Source of the DNA: Motiliproteus sp047633175
GTDB lineage: Bacteria; Pseudomonadota; Gammaproteobacteria; Pseudomonadales; Balneatricaceae
DNA length: 64,000 nucleotides
Direction: 5' to 3'
Assembly: GCA_047633175.1 (NCBI GenBank)
Contig: JBLIEQ010000017.1
Coordinates: forward strand, 20,484-84,483
In this document: positions 42,240-50,990 of the stretch, one piece after another
Layout of the letters: each line of letters starts with the position of its first letter
Numbering within the stretch: position 1 is the first letter of the stretch
Notes under the pieces: generated by a model
The model's input: the letters and a program-made list of their open reading frames with translations, nothing else
Databases searched by the model: none
Told to the model about the DNA's origin: nothing
Program-made: the position numbers and the translations under genes

Positions 42240-44069
42240 ATGAGCGGCAAACGACTCAGTCCTGATGAGCTGGATCGGCTTCGAATAGAAGCGGTCTCCC
42301 TGCGTCTCAACCAACACTCGCTCAGTGAAACCCAGCGTCTTACCGGGTTGAGTGCGCCGACCATTATCGATGCCTTTAAAGCGTTCCGCTTGGGCGGTTG
42401 GCAAGCGGTCAGGACTCAGAGCCGGGGTCGGCCGGCAGGCAGTCGAGCCAACCCGGAGGCGGTCTCGATGAGCACGCTGGACCAGCTGCTGCTGCAGTTG
42501 CCGGAAGAGATCGCCGCCGATCATCCGCTGTGGTCACTACGCTTGTTTGGGCAATGGTTAACAGAGCGCTACGCGGTGACGGCCGGACCGCGCACCCTGT
42601 CGCGTTACGCCACTCAGCTGGGACTTAATCCGGCGGCGGTGAATGCCGAGGCTGCGGCCAGCCCCAAGCAGTGGCTCGATACCCAGTTTCCGGGATTGCG
42701 TGCTCGGGCAACGGCGAACAAGCTCCCGGTTTTTATCGGCGGTATGAGCGCTATAACCCCGCATGCGGATGTTGTTAACGCCGACAGCGCCGTGGCACCA
42801 GAGCGATTGCAGGGCTACGGCAAACTGCTCTTTGCGCGCGATCTGCGGGGGGCGTTGAGCTGGATAACAGCGACAGCAGCCATCGATAGCCAGACGATAC
42901 TGGCGTTCTTGCAGCGGCTGTTACGCGGCCATCCCCAAGGTTTTGTGCTGCTGTTTAAAAGCGTAGACCTGAGCAACTACCTGGACATTAATGCCTGGTT
43001 AGCGCTGCATGCAGATCGGGTCGAGCTGCTGGTGATTCCCGTAGTACCTCCAGCCATACCTCCCTCAATACCTCCCACAATGGAAAGCAGTCCGCCTGGC
43101 GAGACTGTGCCACCTGAAACACCGATGACTACGAGGCCTCCTATGCCCCCTGTTTCCCCTGTGACCCCCCAGCCCCTGACGCACCTACAACGGCTGGAAG
43201 CCGAAAGCATCCAGATTCTACGCGAGGTGGTGGCCGAGACCGAAAATCCGGTGATGCTGTACTCCGTCGGCAAAGACAGCGCGGTGATGCTGCATCTGGC
43301 GATGAAAGCCTTCTACCCCTCCAAGCCGCCATTCTCCTTGCTGCATGTCGATACCGGCTGGAAGTTTCGCGACATGTACCGCTTTCGCGACCGGATCGTC
43401 GAAGAATATGGGCTCAAACTGCTGATTCATAAAAATCCAGAGGGTGTGGCTAAAGGGATCAACCCCTTTACCCATGGCTCGGCGATCCATACCGATATCA
43501 TGAAGACCGAGGGGCTCAAGCAGGCGCTAAATAAATACGGTTTCGATGCCGCCTTTGGTGGCGCGCGGCGCGATGAGGAAAAATCCCGCGCCAAGGAGCG
43601 CATCTGCTCGTTCCGCTCGGCCGAACATCGCTGGGATCCCAAAGACCAGCGTCCGGAGCTGTGGAAGCTCTATAACGCCAAAAAGCAACGGGGCGAGTCG
43701 ATCCGGGTATTTCCGATCTCCAACTGGACCGAGCTGGATATCTGGCAGTATATCCACCTGGAAAATGTGCCGATCGTGCCGCTTTATCTGGCGGCCGAAC
43801 GTCCGGTGGTGGAGCGCGATGGCCAGCTGATCATGGTCGATGACGAACGCATGCCGCTCAACCCTGGCGAGGTGCCGATGCTGAAAAGCGTGCGCTTTCG
43901 CACCCTGGGCTGCTACCCGCTGACCGGCGCGGTGGAATCTACCGCCGCGACCCTGCCGGATATTATTCAAGAGATGCTGCTCACCAAGACCTCAGAACGC
44001 CAAGGACGGATCATCGATCAGGATGCCGCCGCATCGATGGAAAAGAAGAAACAGGAGGGCTATTTCTAA
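42240..44069 (+). CDS. cysD: IS630-transposase-like domain fused in frame to CysD (sulfate adenylyltransferase subunit 2)
   Basis: A 609-residue open frame in three parts. Residues 1-275: a helix-turn-helix (LSPDELDRLRIEAVSLRLNQ ... LTGLSAPTIIDAFKAFRLGG), a second helical unit (LWSLRLFGQWLTERYAVTAG) and an RNase-H-like part (ARDLRGALSWITATAAID, LAFLQRLLRGHPQGFVLLFK) in IS630 order, but the DE, DN and final Glu positions read GGMS, FKSVD and PVVPP, so it cannot transpose. Residues 275-310: Pro-rich linker. Residues 313-609: complete CysD with PP-loop LYSVGKDSAVMLHL, HVDTGWKF, GGARRDEEKSRAKERICSFR. An upstream TTG (42204) adds 12 residues. A GAGG (43133-43136) and ATG 43143 could also start a normal 308-residue CysD. 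It overlaps cysNC by TAATG. Confidence 0.88.
   Translation: MSGKRLSPDELDRLRIEAVSLRLNQHSLSETQRLTGLSAPTIIDAFKAFRLGGWQAVRTQSRGRPAGSRANPEAVSMSTLDQLLLQLPEEIAADHPLWSLRLFGQWLTERYAVTAGPRTLSRYATQLGLNPAAVNAEAAASPKQWLDTQFPGLRARATANKLPVFIGGMSAITPHADVVNADSAVAPERLQGYGKLLFARDLRGALSWITATAAIDSQTILAFLQRLLRGHPQGFVLLFKSVDLSNYLDINAWLALHADRVELLVIPVVPPAIPPSIPPTMESSPPGETVPPETPMTTRPPMPPVSPVTPQPLTHLQRLEAESIQILREVVAETENPVMLYSVGKDSAVMLHLAMKAFYPSKPPFSLLHVDTGWKFRDMYRFRDRIVEEYGLKLLIHKNPEGVAKGINPFTHGSAIHTDIMKTEGLKQALNKYGFDAAFGGARRDEEKSRAKERICSFRSAEHRWDPKDQRPELWKLYNAKKQRGESIRVFPISNWTELDIWQYIHLENVPIVPLYLAAERPVVERDGQLIMVDDERMPLNPGEVPMLKSVRFRTLGCYPLTGAVESTAATLPDIIQEMLLTKTSERQGRIIDQDAAASMEKKKQEGYF
43133..43145 (+). promoter_or_regulatory. 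Candidate internal ribosome-binding site and start for stand-alone CysD
   Basis: GAGG at 43133-43136 is 6 nt before an in-frame ATG at 43143 (MPPVSPVTPQPLTHLQRLE). Translation from here gives 308 residues, close to ordinary CysD length, so the cell may make CysD with, without, or only without the transposase-like part. Confidence 0.4.
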
Positions 44070-45970
44070 TGGCACACGTCTCTGATTTGATCAGCACCGA
44101 TATCGACCAGTACCTCCAGCAGCACCAACACAAGAGCCTGCTGCGCTTTATCACCTGTGGCAGCGTCGACGACGGCAAGAGTACCCTGATAGGGCGGCTG
44201 CTCTATGAATCGCAGATGCTGTTTGAGGATCAGCTGGCCGCCGTCGAGGCCGACTCCAAGCGCTTCGGCACCCAGGGTGATGAGATAGATTTTGCACTGC
44301 TGGTCGACGGCCTAGCTGCCGAGCGGGAGCAGGGGATTACCATCGATGTCGCCTACCGCTTCTTCTCAACCGATACGCGTAAGTTTATCGTCGCCGATAC
44401 TCCCGGACACGAACAGTACACCCGCAATATGGTCACCGGCGCCTCCACCGCCGACGCCGCCATCCTGATGGTCGATGCCCGCAAGGGGATACTGACCCAG
44501 ACTCGGCGGCACAGCTATCTGGTCTCCCTGCTGGGGATTCGCCATATCGTGGTGGCGGTCAACAAGATGGATCTGGTCGGCTACTCCGAGAAAGTCTTTG
44601 ACAGCATCGTCGAGGAGTACCGCGAGTTTGGCAAACAGGTCGGCATTCAAGATATCTGTTTTATTCCGATGTCGGCCTTTAAGGGCGATAACATCACCAA
44701 GCCCAGTGCCGAGACCCCCTGGTACCACGGCACCACCCTGATGGGCTATCTGGAGACCGTCGAGGTCAATGAGATGCACCTGCAGAGCCTGCCGATGCGG
44801 ATGGCCGTGCAGTGGGTCAATCGGCCCAACCTGGATTTTCGCGGCTTCTCCGGTTATCTGGCCAGCGGCACGGTTAAACCCGGCGATAAGATCCGCGTCC
44901 TGCCCAGCGGCAAGGAGAGCCGGGTCGCGCGGATCGTCACCTACGAAGGCGATCTCGATCTGGCCGTCGCAGGGCAATCGATCACCCTGACCCTGGACGA
45001 CGAGATCGACATCTCCCGTGGCGACCTGTTGATGCAGGCCGCAGCCCCCGCGTCTATCGGCAAGCAGTTTGAGGCCACCCTGGTATGGATGCACGAAGAG
45101 CCGCTGCTGCCCGGCCGCAGCTATCTGATGAAGATCGGCACCCGCACCGTTGCCGCCACCGTGACGGGTATTAAACACCAGGTTAACGTCAATACGCTGG
45201 AACACATGGCGGCCAAGAGCCTGCCGCTGAACGGCATCGGCGTCTGCACCCTCAGCCTGGATCAGAATATCGCCTTCGATCCCTACAGCGACAACCAAGA
45301 GACCGGCAGCTTTATCCTGATCGACCGAATGAGCAACAGCACCCTCGGCGCCGGGTTGATCAACTTTGCCCTGCGGCGCAGCCAGAACATTACCGTTCAA
45401 CACCTGGATGTCGACAAGCAGGCCCGCCAGCAGCAGAAACACCAGCAGCCCTGCGTACTCTGGCTAACCGGGCTATCGGGTTCGGGCAAGTCCACCATCG
45501 CCAACCTGGTGGAGAAAAAGCTATTTGCGCTGGGACACCACACCTACCTGCTCGATGGCGACAACGTCCGCCATGGCCTAAACAAGGACCTGGGCTTTAC
45601 CGATGCCGACCGGGTAGAGAATATCCGCCGTATCGCCGAGGTCGCCCGCCTGATGGTCGATGCCGGACTGATCGTGATCACCGCCTTTATCTCACCGTTC
45701 AGAAACGAGCGGGATATGGCACGCCGGCTGCTGGAGGAGGGCGAGTTCTGCGAAATCTACGTCGACACCCCGCTGGATATCGCCGAACAGCGCGATGTGA
45801 AAGGGCTATACAAAAAAGCCCGCCGCGGCGAGCTGAAAAACTTCACCGGCATCGACTCCCCCTACGAAGCCCCCGAAAACGCCGAATGCATCCTCGACAC
45901 CACCCGCCTCAGCGCCGATGAAGCCGCCGATCAGGTGTTAGCGATGATTCAGGAGAGAGGGTATATCTAG
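44069..45970 (+). CDS. cysNC: Bifunctional sulfate adenylyltransferase subunit 1 / adenylylsulfate kinase CysNC
   Basis: A 633-residue fusion. Residues 1-440 are CysN, the GTPase that drives ATP sulfurylase: GSVDDGKSTLIGRLLYESQ (P-loop, near 31), DTPGHEQYTRNM near 110, NKMDL near 168, then EF-Tu-like barrels. Residues 455-633 are CysC APS kinase: WLTGLSGSGKSTIANLVEKK near 464, DGDNVRHGLNKDLGF near 495 and FISPFRNERDMARRLL near 540. Together with CysD it makes PAPS from sulfate. Start ATG 44069 overlaps the cysD TAA. Confidence 0.96.
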   Translation: MAHVSDLISTDIDQYLQQHQHKSLLRFITCGSVDDGKSTLIGRLLYESQMLFEDQLAAVEADSKRFGTQGDEIDFALLVDGLAAEREQGITIDVAYRFFSTDTRKFIVADTPGHEQYTRNMVTGASTADAAILMVDARKGILTQTRRHSYLVSLLGIRHIVVAVNKMDLVGYSEKVFDSIVEEYREFGKQVGIQDICFIPMSAFKGDNITKPSAETPWYHGTTLMGYLETVEVNEMHLQSLPMRMAVQWVNRPNLDFRGFSGYLASGTVKPGDKIRVLPSGKESRVARIVTYEGDLDLAVAGQSITLTLDDEIDISRGDLLMQAAAPASIGKQFEATLVWMHEEPLLPGRSYLMKIGTRTVAATVTGIKHQVNVNTLEHMAAKSLPLNGIGVCTLSLDQNIAFDPYSDNQETGSFILIDRMSNSTLGAGLINFALRRSQNITVQHLDVDKQARQQQKHQQPCVLWLTGLSGSGKSTIANLVEKKLFALGHHTYLLDGDNVRHGLNKDLGFTDADRVENIRRIAEVARLMVDAGLIVITAFISPFRNERDMARRLLEEGEFCEIYVDTPLDIAEQRDVKGLYKKARRGELKNFTGIDSPYEAPENAECILDTTRLSADEAADQVLAMIQERGYI

Positions 45971-46002
45971 CCCGGGCTCGTAGGTCAGATCGTACGCCGG
46001 GC

Positions 46003-46658
46003 TCGTAGGTCGGCATGTTGTAGGTAGAAAGTAGTCCGACGCAGCCTGCTCCATACCAGCCTTCAAAACATCGCCTGCAGGCTCGACCCTTGTGGGAGCC
46101 GGGCCCCCGGCGATCTTTTAATCCTTTAATCTTTTTGTTTTTTTCCAGCAAAAGGTCAAAAGATGCCTGCAGGCAGGCGCCCACCAGCAGACCACGCCGC
46201 CCAACAACACCCCCGCCAGATTGGCCGCCATATCTTCCAGACTAAACTGGCGTAGCGGACTGACCAGATGCTGCAGAGACTCCAGCGCCACCGCCGTCAC
46301 CAACAGCCCGCCCCAGAGCACCTTCCAGGGGCAGCTTAGCAACGCCAGCCGAGCACTGACCGCCAGGGCCGCAAACCCCAGCAGATGCCCGACCTTATCG
46401 GCATGCGCAAACAGCAGCGGCGGTGGCTGGCGGCTAAACACCGCGTAACCGAGCAGCAGCCCGCAGCCGAGAAACAGCCCCCAGCGGCCAAGCCGAGAGA
46501 GCAGGGGGCAACGCCCTGGCAGCACGCTGTTCAGCAGTGGCTCAGCGGTGGCCGCGTCATCCAAGCCGGTGTTATCGACCATCTGGACTCGATCCGGTGG
46601 TTAAAATGTGATGCGCCAAAAAATCATTTCCCAGTTAGTTGTGCCTCAGTGGCGTCGG
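46003..46658. repeat. Direct repeat copy A (vanZ-like gene and flanks)
   Basis: About 650 bp here match 49665-50329 nearly base for base: the family-1 fragment 'gtagtccgacgcagcctgct', a family-2 hairpin pair, the vanZ-like gene and its leader to 'gttgtgcctcagt'. The offset is 3662 bp, rising to 3671 after a 9-bp difference in the vanZ-like N-terminus. The two copies bracket hipBA and a minisatellite field. Confidence 0.92.
46118..46582 (-). CDS. VanZ-like membrane protein, copy 1
   Basis: A 154-residue protein with about four transmembrane helices (WGLFLGCGLLLGYAVFS, KVGHLLGFAALAVSARLAL, VLWGGLLVTAVALESLQHLV, NLAGVLLGGVVCWW). HADKVGHLLGFAAL and ESLQHLVSPLRQFSLEDMAANLAGV are the VanZ-like family blocks. 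Function is unknown in this setting. The second copy (49780-50253) differs by three extra residues near the N-terminus and a few substitutions. The C-terminal codons run into a family-2 repeat ('aaaagatgcctgcaggcagg'). Confidence 0.8.
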   Translation of the reverse strand: MVDNTGLDDAATAEPLLNSVLPGRCPLLSRLGRWGLFLGCGLLLGYAVFSRQPPPLLFAHADKVGHLLGFAALAVSARLALLSCPWKVLWGGLLVTAVALESLQHLVSPLRQFSLEDMAANLAGVLLGGVVCWWAPACRHLLTFCWKKTKRLKD

Positions 46659-47964
46659 ACCCGTATCTCAAACCCGTACCCCGTACCCCGTACCTCGAAC
46701 CCGTACCTCAGCATTTTATGGGTAGAAAGTAGTCCGACAATGCCAGCAAGGGAGTGCCCTGCGTCGGACTAAAGTCCGACCTACGAGCCTGATAAGACTA
46801 GCAAAGCCCGCACATAGTCGAACCCGTACCTCGGCCCCGTACCTCGGCTCCGTACCTCGGCCCCGTACCTCGGCCCCGTACCTCGAACCCGTACCTCGAA
46901 CCCGTACCCCGAACCCCGGCCCCGTACCTCGAACCCGTACCTCGAACTCGTACCCCGAACCCGTACCCCGGACCCGTACCTCGAACTCGTACCCCGAACC
47001 CGTAGGTCGGCGTTTTGTGGGTAGAAAGTAGTCCGACAAGGCTAGCATGGAGCGCCCATCGTCGAACCCGTACCCCAAACCCGTACCTCGGCCTCGTACC
47101 TCGAACTCGTACATCGAACTCGTAGGTCGGACTTTAGTCCGACAAGGCTAGCAAAGCCCGCCCATCGTCAAACCCGTACCTCGGCGTTTTGTGGGTAGAA
47201 AGTAGTCCGACAATGCCAGCAAGGGAGCGCCCTGCGTCGGACTAAAGTCCGACCTACGAGCCTGATAAGACTAGCAAGCCCGCCCATCGTCGGCCCCGTA
47301 CCTCGGCCCCGTACCCCGAACCCGTACCTCGAACTCGTACCTCGGCGTTTTGTGGGTAGAAAGTAGTCCGACAATGCCAGCAAGGGAGCGCCCTGCGTCG
47401 GACTAAAGTCCGACCTACGAGCTTGATAAGGCTAGCAAAGCCCGCCTATCGTCGGCCCCGTACCTCGGCCCCGTACCTCGGCCCCGTACCCCGAACCCGT
47501 ACCACGGACTCGTAGCTCAGACCGGTACCTCGCTCTCGTAGGTCGGACTTTAGTCCGACAAGGCTAGCATGGAGCGCCCATAGTCGGCCCCGTACCCCGT
47601 ACCCCGTACCCCGTACCCCGAACCCGTACCCCGTACCCGTACCTCGGCGTTTTGTGGGTAGAAAGTAGTCCGACAATGCCAGCAAGGGAGCGCCCTGCGT
47701 CGGACTAAAGTCCGACCTACGAGCTTGATAAGGCTAGCAAAGCCCTGCCATCGTCGAGCCCCGTACCCCGAACCCGTACCTCGGCATTTTGTAGGTAGAG
47801 AGTAGTCCGACAAGACTAGCAAAGCCCGCCCATCGTCGGCCCCGTATCTCGAACCCGTATCTCGAACCCGTATCTCGAACCCGTACCTCGGCATTTTGTA
47901 GGTAGAAAGTAGTCCGAGGTAGCCTGCTCCTTACTAGCCCTGCCTGATCTGCGTCGCTAGGGCG
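46583..47964. repeat. Large 13-bp minisatellite field with interspersed REP-like modules
   Basis: 1.38 kb with no gene. Short tandems of CGAACCCGTACCT and variants (CGGCCCCGTACCT, CGAACTCGTACCC) alternate with a module of about 110 bp ('gcgttttgtgggtagaaagt', 'aatgccagcaagggagcgcc', 'gtcggactaaagtccgac', 'ctgataagactagcaaagcc') starting at about 46711, 47184, 47345 and 47647. Long minus-strand frames rich in RGTGxRYGxEVR are by-products of repeats whose length is near a multiple of three and lack any RBS or family match. Confidence 0.9.
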
Positions 47965-49260
47965 TCAGGTTAGCAAGGCTTTGTTTTCTTGGTATACCTG
48001 ATTCAGCTGCCGTTCTATCAGATCGATACTCTCAGCCGAGACGCCCAGTTGGCGGGCAACGGTGGCAAATTGACCGATAGCGGTAACCACTTCCTCGATA
48101 ACGCGTCGAGCCTGCGCCCAGTTCTTGTAATTTGCCTGTGAGGCCAGGCGCTGAATCGCTTTGAGCGGTGGTTTTTTTCCAAAACCTGCGAAAGCTGTCG
48201 AATGTTCTCCAAAAGGCGATGGGCTGAACGTAACGTCGTAAAAGGGTGCCGGTGACCACCGACCCTCATCAGACTGCAAGAAGGCCCAGTTCTTACTGTG
48301 ATCGTCCTGGTTCATTCCAAACAGGTTAAACATGGCCCGCCGAAACTGCTGCTGCCCTGCGGCAGGGCTTTGACACAACAGACTGCTGGCCTTGATTAAG
48401 TCTTCATAATCGAGGCTCGGCAACCTGAAATCGGCATCCAACAAACCACAGGCGCTATGCAGATGAAGACGTCCTGGCCGCTGCTTATCCGGATATTCAA
48501 ATGTATCGAAACGCTCCAGCGCCAGCCATTTTTTAGCGCCTGATTGTTCGGGGGCGTCCACCAGTTGCCAGCCGGGAACTTCTATAGCGGCTTGCCTGGC
48601 GAGCGTCAGGTAAACCGCTTCACAGAGGCCCTCCTCATGACCGAGGGCGAGCTGTTGAGACGTAAATTTAACCAACCAGGCCCGCAAGCCTTCCTGGGGC
48701 TGGGTACTGCATAATTGCGGGTTATCAGGACAAAAATACAACTGTGCTTTAGGGCGCGCTCCTCCCGAGCTGCCCGCCGCGACCAAGGCCGCCAGAACAT
48801 CCTGCGTTTGTCCATCAAACAGCGCCTGCGCTTGCAGGCCCAAATCACCCACACTCATAAAGCTGCCGGATTGGGTTGCTGCAAAGTCAGAAACAGGACT
48901 ATAGCTTAATGCCCCCATGCCGGAATTCCCCACAAATGCCAACCGATCCATCGCCGTTATCTGTGACGGTAGAATACCCGCCTGGCGGAACATGCGATCC
49001 ATCAGCAACAGGCCCCAGCCATCAGGGATGGAATCGCCAAACACGCCATGGAGCCCGTGATGAGGGGAATTGGGTGCGGCTTGCAACGCATTCGTGAACG
49101 CGAGCTGAAAGGGAGAAATATTGCTGTGCTGCCGAAGATAATCCTCGTCATACTGAAAAAACACACCCTGAGGACTCTGCGCTAAGGTTCCCACGCGTGC
49201 ACGTTGACCCTGGCTATACCTTCGCCACACATCCAGACGTTTTATAGGTGTAAAGCTCAA
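47965..49260 (-). CDS. hipA: HipA-family serine/threonine kinase toxin
   Basis: A 431-residue HipA-like protein. An N-terminal HipA_N domain (LDVWRRYSQGQRARVGTL ... FGDSIPDGWGLLLMD) is followed by the kinase: ATP loop GSSGGARPKAQL near residue 165, LALERFDTF near 245, and the catalytic NQDDHSKNWAFL near 314 plus YDVTFSP metal segment near 340 are intact. HipA in E. coli phosphorylates GltX and induces persistence; the target here is unproven. Its start overlaps the hipB stop (ATGA, 49257-49260). The gene lies between two vanZ-like repeats. Confidence 0.9.
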   Translation of the reverse strand: MSFTPIKRLDVWRRYSQGQRARVGTLAQSPQGVFFQYDEDYLRQHSNISPFQLAFTNALQAAPNSPHHGLHGVFGDSIPDGWGLLLMDRMFRQAGILPSQITAMDRLAFVGNSGMGALSYSPVSDFAATQSGSFMSVGDLGLQAQALFDGQTQDVLAALVAAGSSGGARPKAQLYFCPDNPQLCSTQPQEGLRAWLVKFTSQQLALGHEEGLCEAVYLTLARQAAIEVPGWQLVDAPEQSGAKKWLALERFDTFEYPDKQRPGRLHLHSACGLLDADFRLPSLDYEDLIKASSLLCQSPAAGQQQFRRAMFNLFGMNQDDHSKNWAFLQSDEGRWSPAPFYDVTFSPSPFGEHSTAFAGFGKKPPLKAIQRLASQANYKNWAQARRVIEEVVTAIGQFATVARQLGVSAESIDLIERQLNQVYQENKALLT

Positions 49261-49547
49261 AGCGCCAGCACCTCGTCAATGCTGGTCGGGGCACGGCCGG
49301 CGGCTATCGGTGCTTGAGTCGTCACCGCGAACAAGCGCCTCAAATCATCCACGCACTGCCACAAGAGCAATAATTGCCTTAGCGAGATCTGACCGGTGGT
49401 TTCAAATTTTTTGATGGTTGATGCCGGCACCGTACTGCGCTCCGCAAGCGCGGCCCGAGACAGCTTCAGCGCTTTACGCTTATCACGAATGGATTGGCTG
49501 AAAGCGACCTGCACATCCAGTGTCGACAGAAGACTGAGTTTATTCAT
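49257..49547 (-). CDS. hipB: HipB-like XRE-family antitoxin
   Basis: A 96-residue DNA-binding protein with an XRE helix-turn-helix (FSQSIRDKRKALKLSRAALA and STVPASTIKKFETTG, residues 15-50). It precedes hipA with a 4-bp overlap, the standard HipBA order. It should neutralise HipA and repress the operon through the dyad at 49571-49599. Confidence 0.88.
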   Translation of the reverse strand: MNKLSLLSTLDVQVAFSQSIRDKRKALKLSRAALAERSTVPASTIKKFETTGQISLRQLLLLWQCVDDLRRLFAVTTQAPIAAGRAPTSIDEVLAL

Positions 49548-49570
49548 GCTACCTGCACCTTTGGATACTA

Positions 49571-49599
49571 TAGGGTCTTATTATAGGTTAAAAACCCTA
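49571..49599 (-). promoter_or_regulatory. hipBA promoter -10 inside an inverted repeat (candidate operator)
   Basis: On the minus strand a perfect TATAAT lies at 49585-49580, 33 bp before the hipB ATG. It is enclosed by TAGGGT (49571-49576) and ACCCTA (49594-49599), an inverted repeat with 17-bp spacing. The -35 is weak. This placement fits autorepression by HipB. Confidence 0.5.
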
Positions 49600-49664
49600 A
49601 AAGAGACATTAAGATGTCCAAAATGTAGGTCGGACTTTGTAGGTCGGACTTTGTAGGTCGGACT

Positions 49665-50329
49665 TTGTAGGTCGGCATTTTGTGGATAGAAAGTAGTCCG
49701 ACGCAGCCTGCTCCATTCTAGCCTTAAAGAGATCGCCTGCAGGCTCGACCCTTGTGGGAGCCGGGCCCCCGGCGATCTTTTAATCCTTTAATCTTTTTGT
49801 TTTTTTCCAGCAAAAGGTCAAAAGATGCCTGCAGGCAGGCGCCCACCAGCAGACCACGCCGCCCAACAACACCCCCGCCAGATTGGCCGCCATATCTTCC
49901 AGACTAAACTGGCGTAGCGGACTGACCAGATGCTGCAGAGACTCCAGCGCCACCGCCGTCACCAACAGCCCGCCCCAGAGCACCTTCCAGGGGCAGCTTA
50001 GCAACGCCAGCCGAGCACTGACCGCCAGGGCCGCAAACCCCAGCAGATGCCCGACCTTATCGGCATGCGCAAACAGCAGCGGCGGTGGCTGGCGGCTAAA
50101 CACCGCGTAACCGAGCAGCAGCCCGCAGCCGAGAAACAGCCCCCAGCGGCCAAGCCGAGAGAGCAGGGGGCAACGCCCTGGCAGCACGCTGTTCAGCAGT
50201 CGCTCAGCGGGTGCAGCGGTGGCCACGTCATCCAAGCCGGTGTTATCGACCATCTGGACTCGATCCGGTGGTTAAAATGTGATGCGCCAAAAAATCATTT
50301 CCCAGTTAGTTGTGCCTCAGTCGCGTCAG
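49665..50329. repeat. Direct repeat copy B (vanZ-like gene and flanks)
   Basis: Second copy of the roughly 650-bp block at 46003-46658. It is preceded by four short copies of 'gtaggtcggactttgtaggt'-type words (49624-49680). The copies diverge abruptly after 'gttgtgcctcagt' where minisatellite DNA begins in each case. Confidence 0.92.
49780..50253 (-). CDS. VanZ-like membrane protein, copy 2
   Basis: A 157-residue near-duplicate of the protein at 46118-46582. The N-terminus reads DDVATAAPAERLLNSVLPG instead of DDAATAEPLLNSVLPG, and the membrane part appears unchanged. Identity in third positions too means the duplication is recent or kept uniform by gene conversion. Confidence 0.8.
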   Translation of the reverse strand: MVDNTGLDDVATAAPAERLLNSVLPGRCPLLSRLGRWGLFLGCGLLLGYAVFSRQPPPLLFAHADKVGHLLGFAALAVSARLALLSCPWKVLWGGLLVTAVALESLQHLVSPLRQFSLEDMAANLAGVLLGGVVCWWAPACRHLLTFCWKKTKRLKD

Positions 50330-50990
50330 ACCCGTACCTCGAAATAGTCGAACCCGTACCCCGTACCCCGTACCCGTACCCCGAACCGTACCTCGCTCTC
50401 GTAGGTCGGCGTTTTATGGGTAGAAAGTAGTCCGACAAAGCTAGCATGGAGCGCCCATCGTCAAACCCGTACCTCGGCGTTTTGTGGGTAGAAAGTAGTC
50501 CGACAATGCCAGCAAGGGAGCGCCCTGCGTCGGACTAAAGTCCGACCTACGAGCCTGATAAGACTAGCAAAGCCCGCCCATCGTCGGCCCCGTACCTCGG
50601 CCCCGTACCTCGAACCCGTACCACGGCCCCGTACCACGAACCCGTACCTCGGCCCCGTACCTCGACCCCGTACCACGGCCCCGTACCCCGAACCCGTACC
50701 TCGGCTCCGTACCTCGGCCCCGTACCCCGAACCCGTACCACGGACTCGTAGCTCAGACCGGTACCTCGCTCTCGTAGGTCGGACTTTAGTCCGACAAGGC
50801 TAGCATGGAGCGCCCATAGTCGGCCCCGTACCCCGTACCCCGAACCCAAACCCCGTACCCGTACCTCGGCGTTTTGTGGGTAGAAAGTAGTCCGACAAAC
50901 CTAGCAAAGACCGCCCATCGTCAGACTACTTCGACAACTACCGGCCCCCCAAAACCCCGACCCACAATAGCCTAAAGCCACAAACTACTA
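50254..50990. repeat. Second 13-bp minisatellite field
   Basis: 737 bp without a gene, built like 46583-47964: CGTACCTCGGCCC-type tandems, one 'gcgttttgtgggtagaaagt' module at about 50477 and family-1 palindromes at about 50537 and 50779. It separates copy B of the vanZ block from the polysaccharide cluster. Confidence 0.88.

Noticed and set aside
42240..43140. Active IS630 insertion sequence
   Set aside because: The catalytic acids are missing, no terminal inverted repeats or TA duplication were seen, and the frame continues into cysD.
46716..47894. Long minus-strand frames rich in RGTG-RYG-EVR in the minisatellite fields
   Set aside because: They are read from 13-bp tandems and REP-like modules, have no RBS, no family similarity, and the same repeats are open in several frames.
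46583..50990. CRISPR or integron attC array
   Set aside because: The repeats are 13-bp tandems and palindromic modules without unique spacers, cassettes, integrase or attC core sites.
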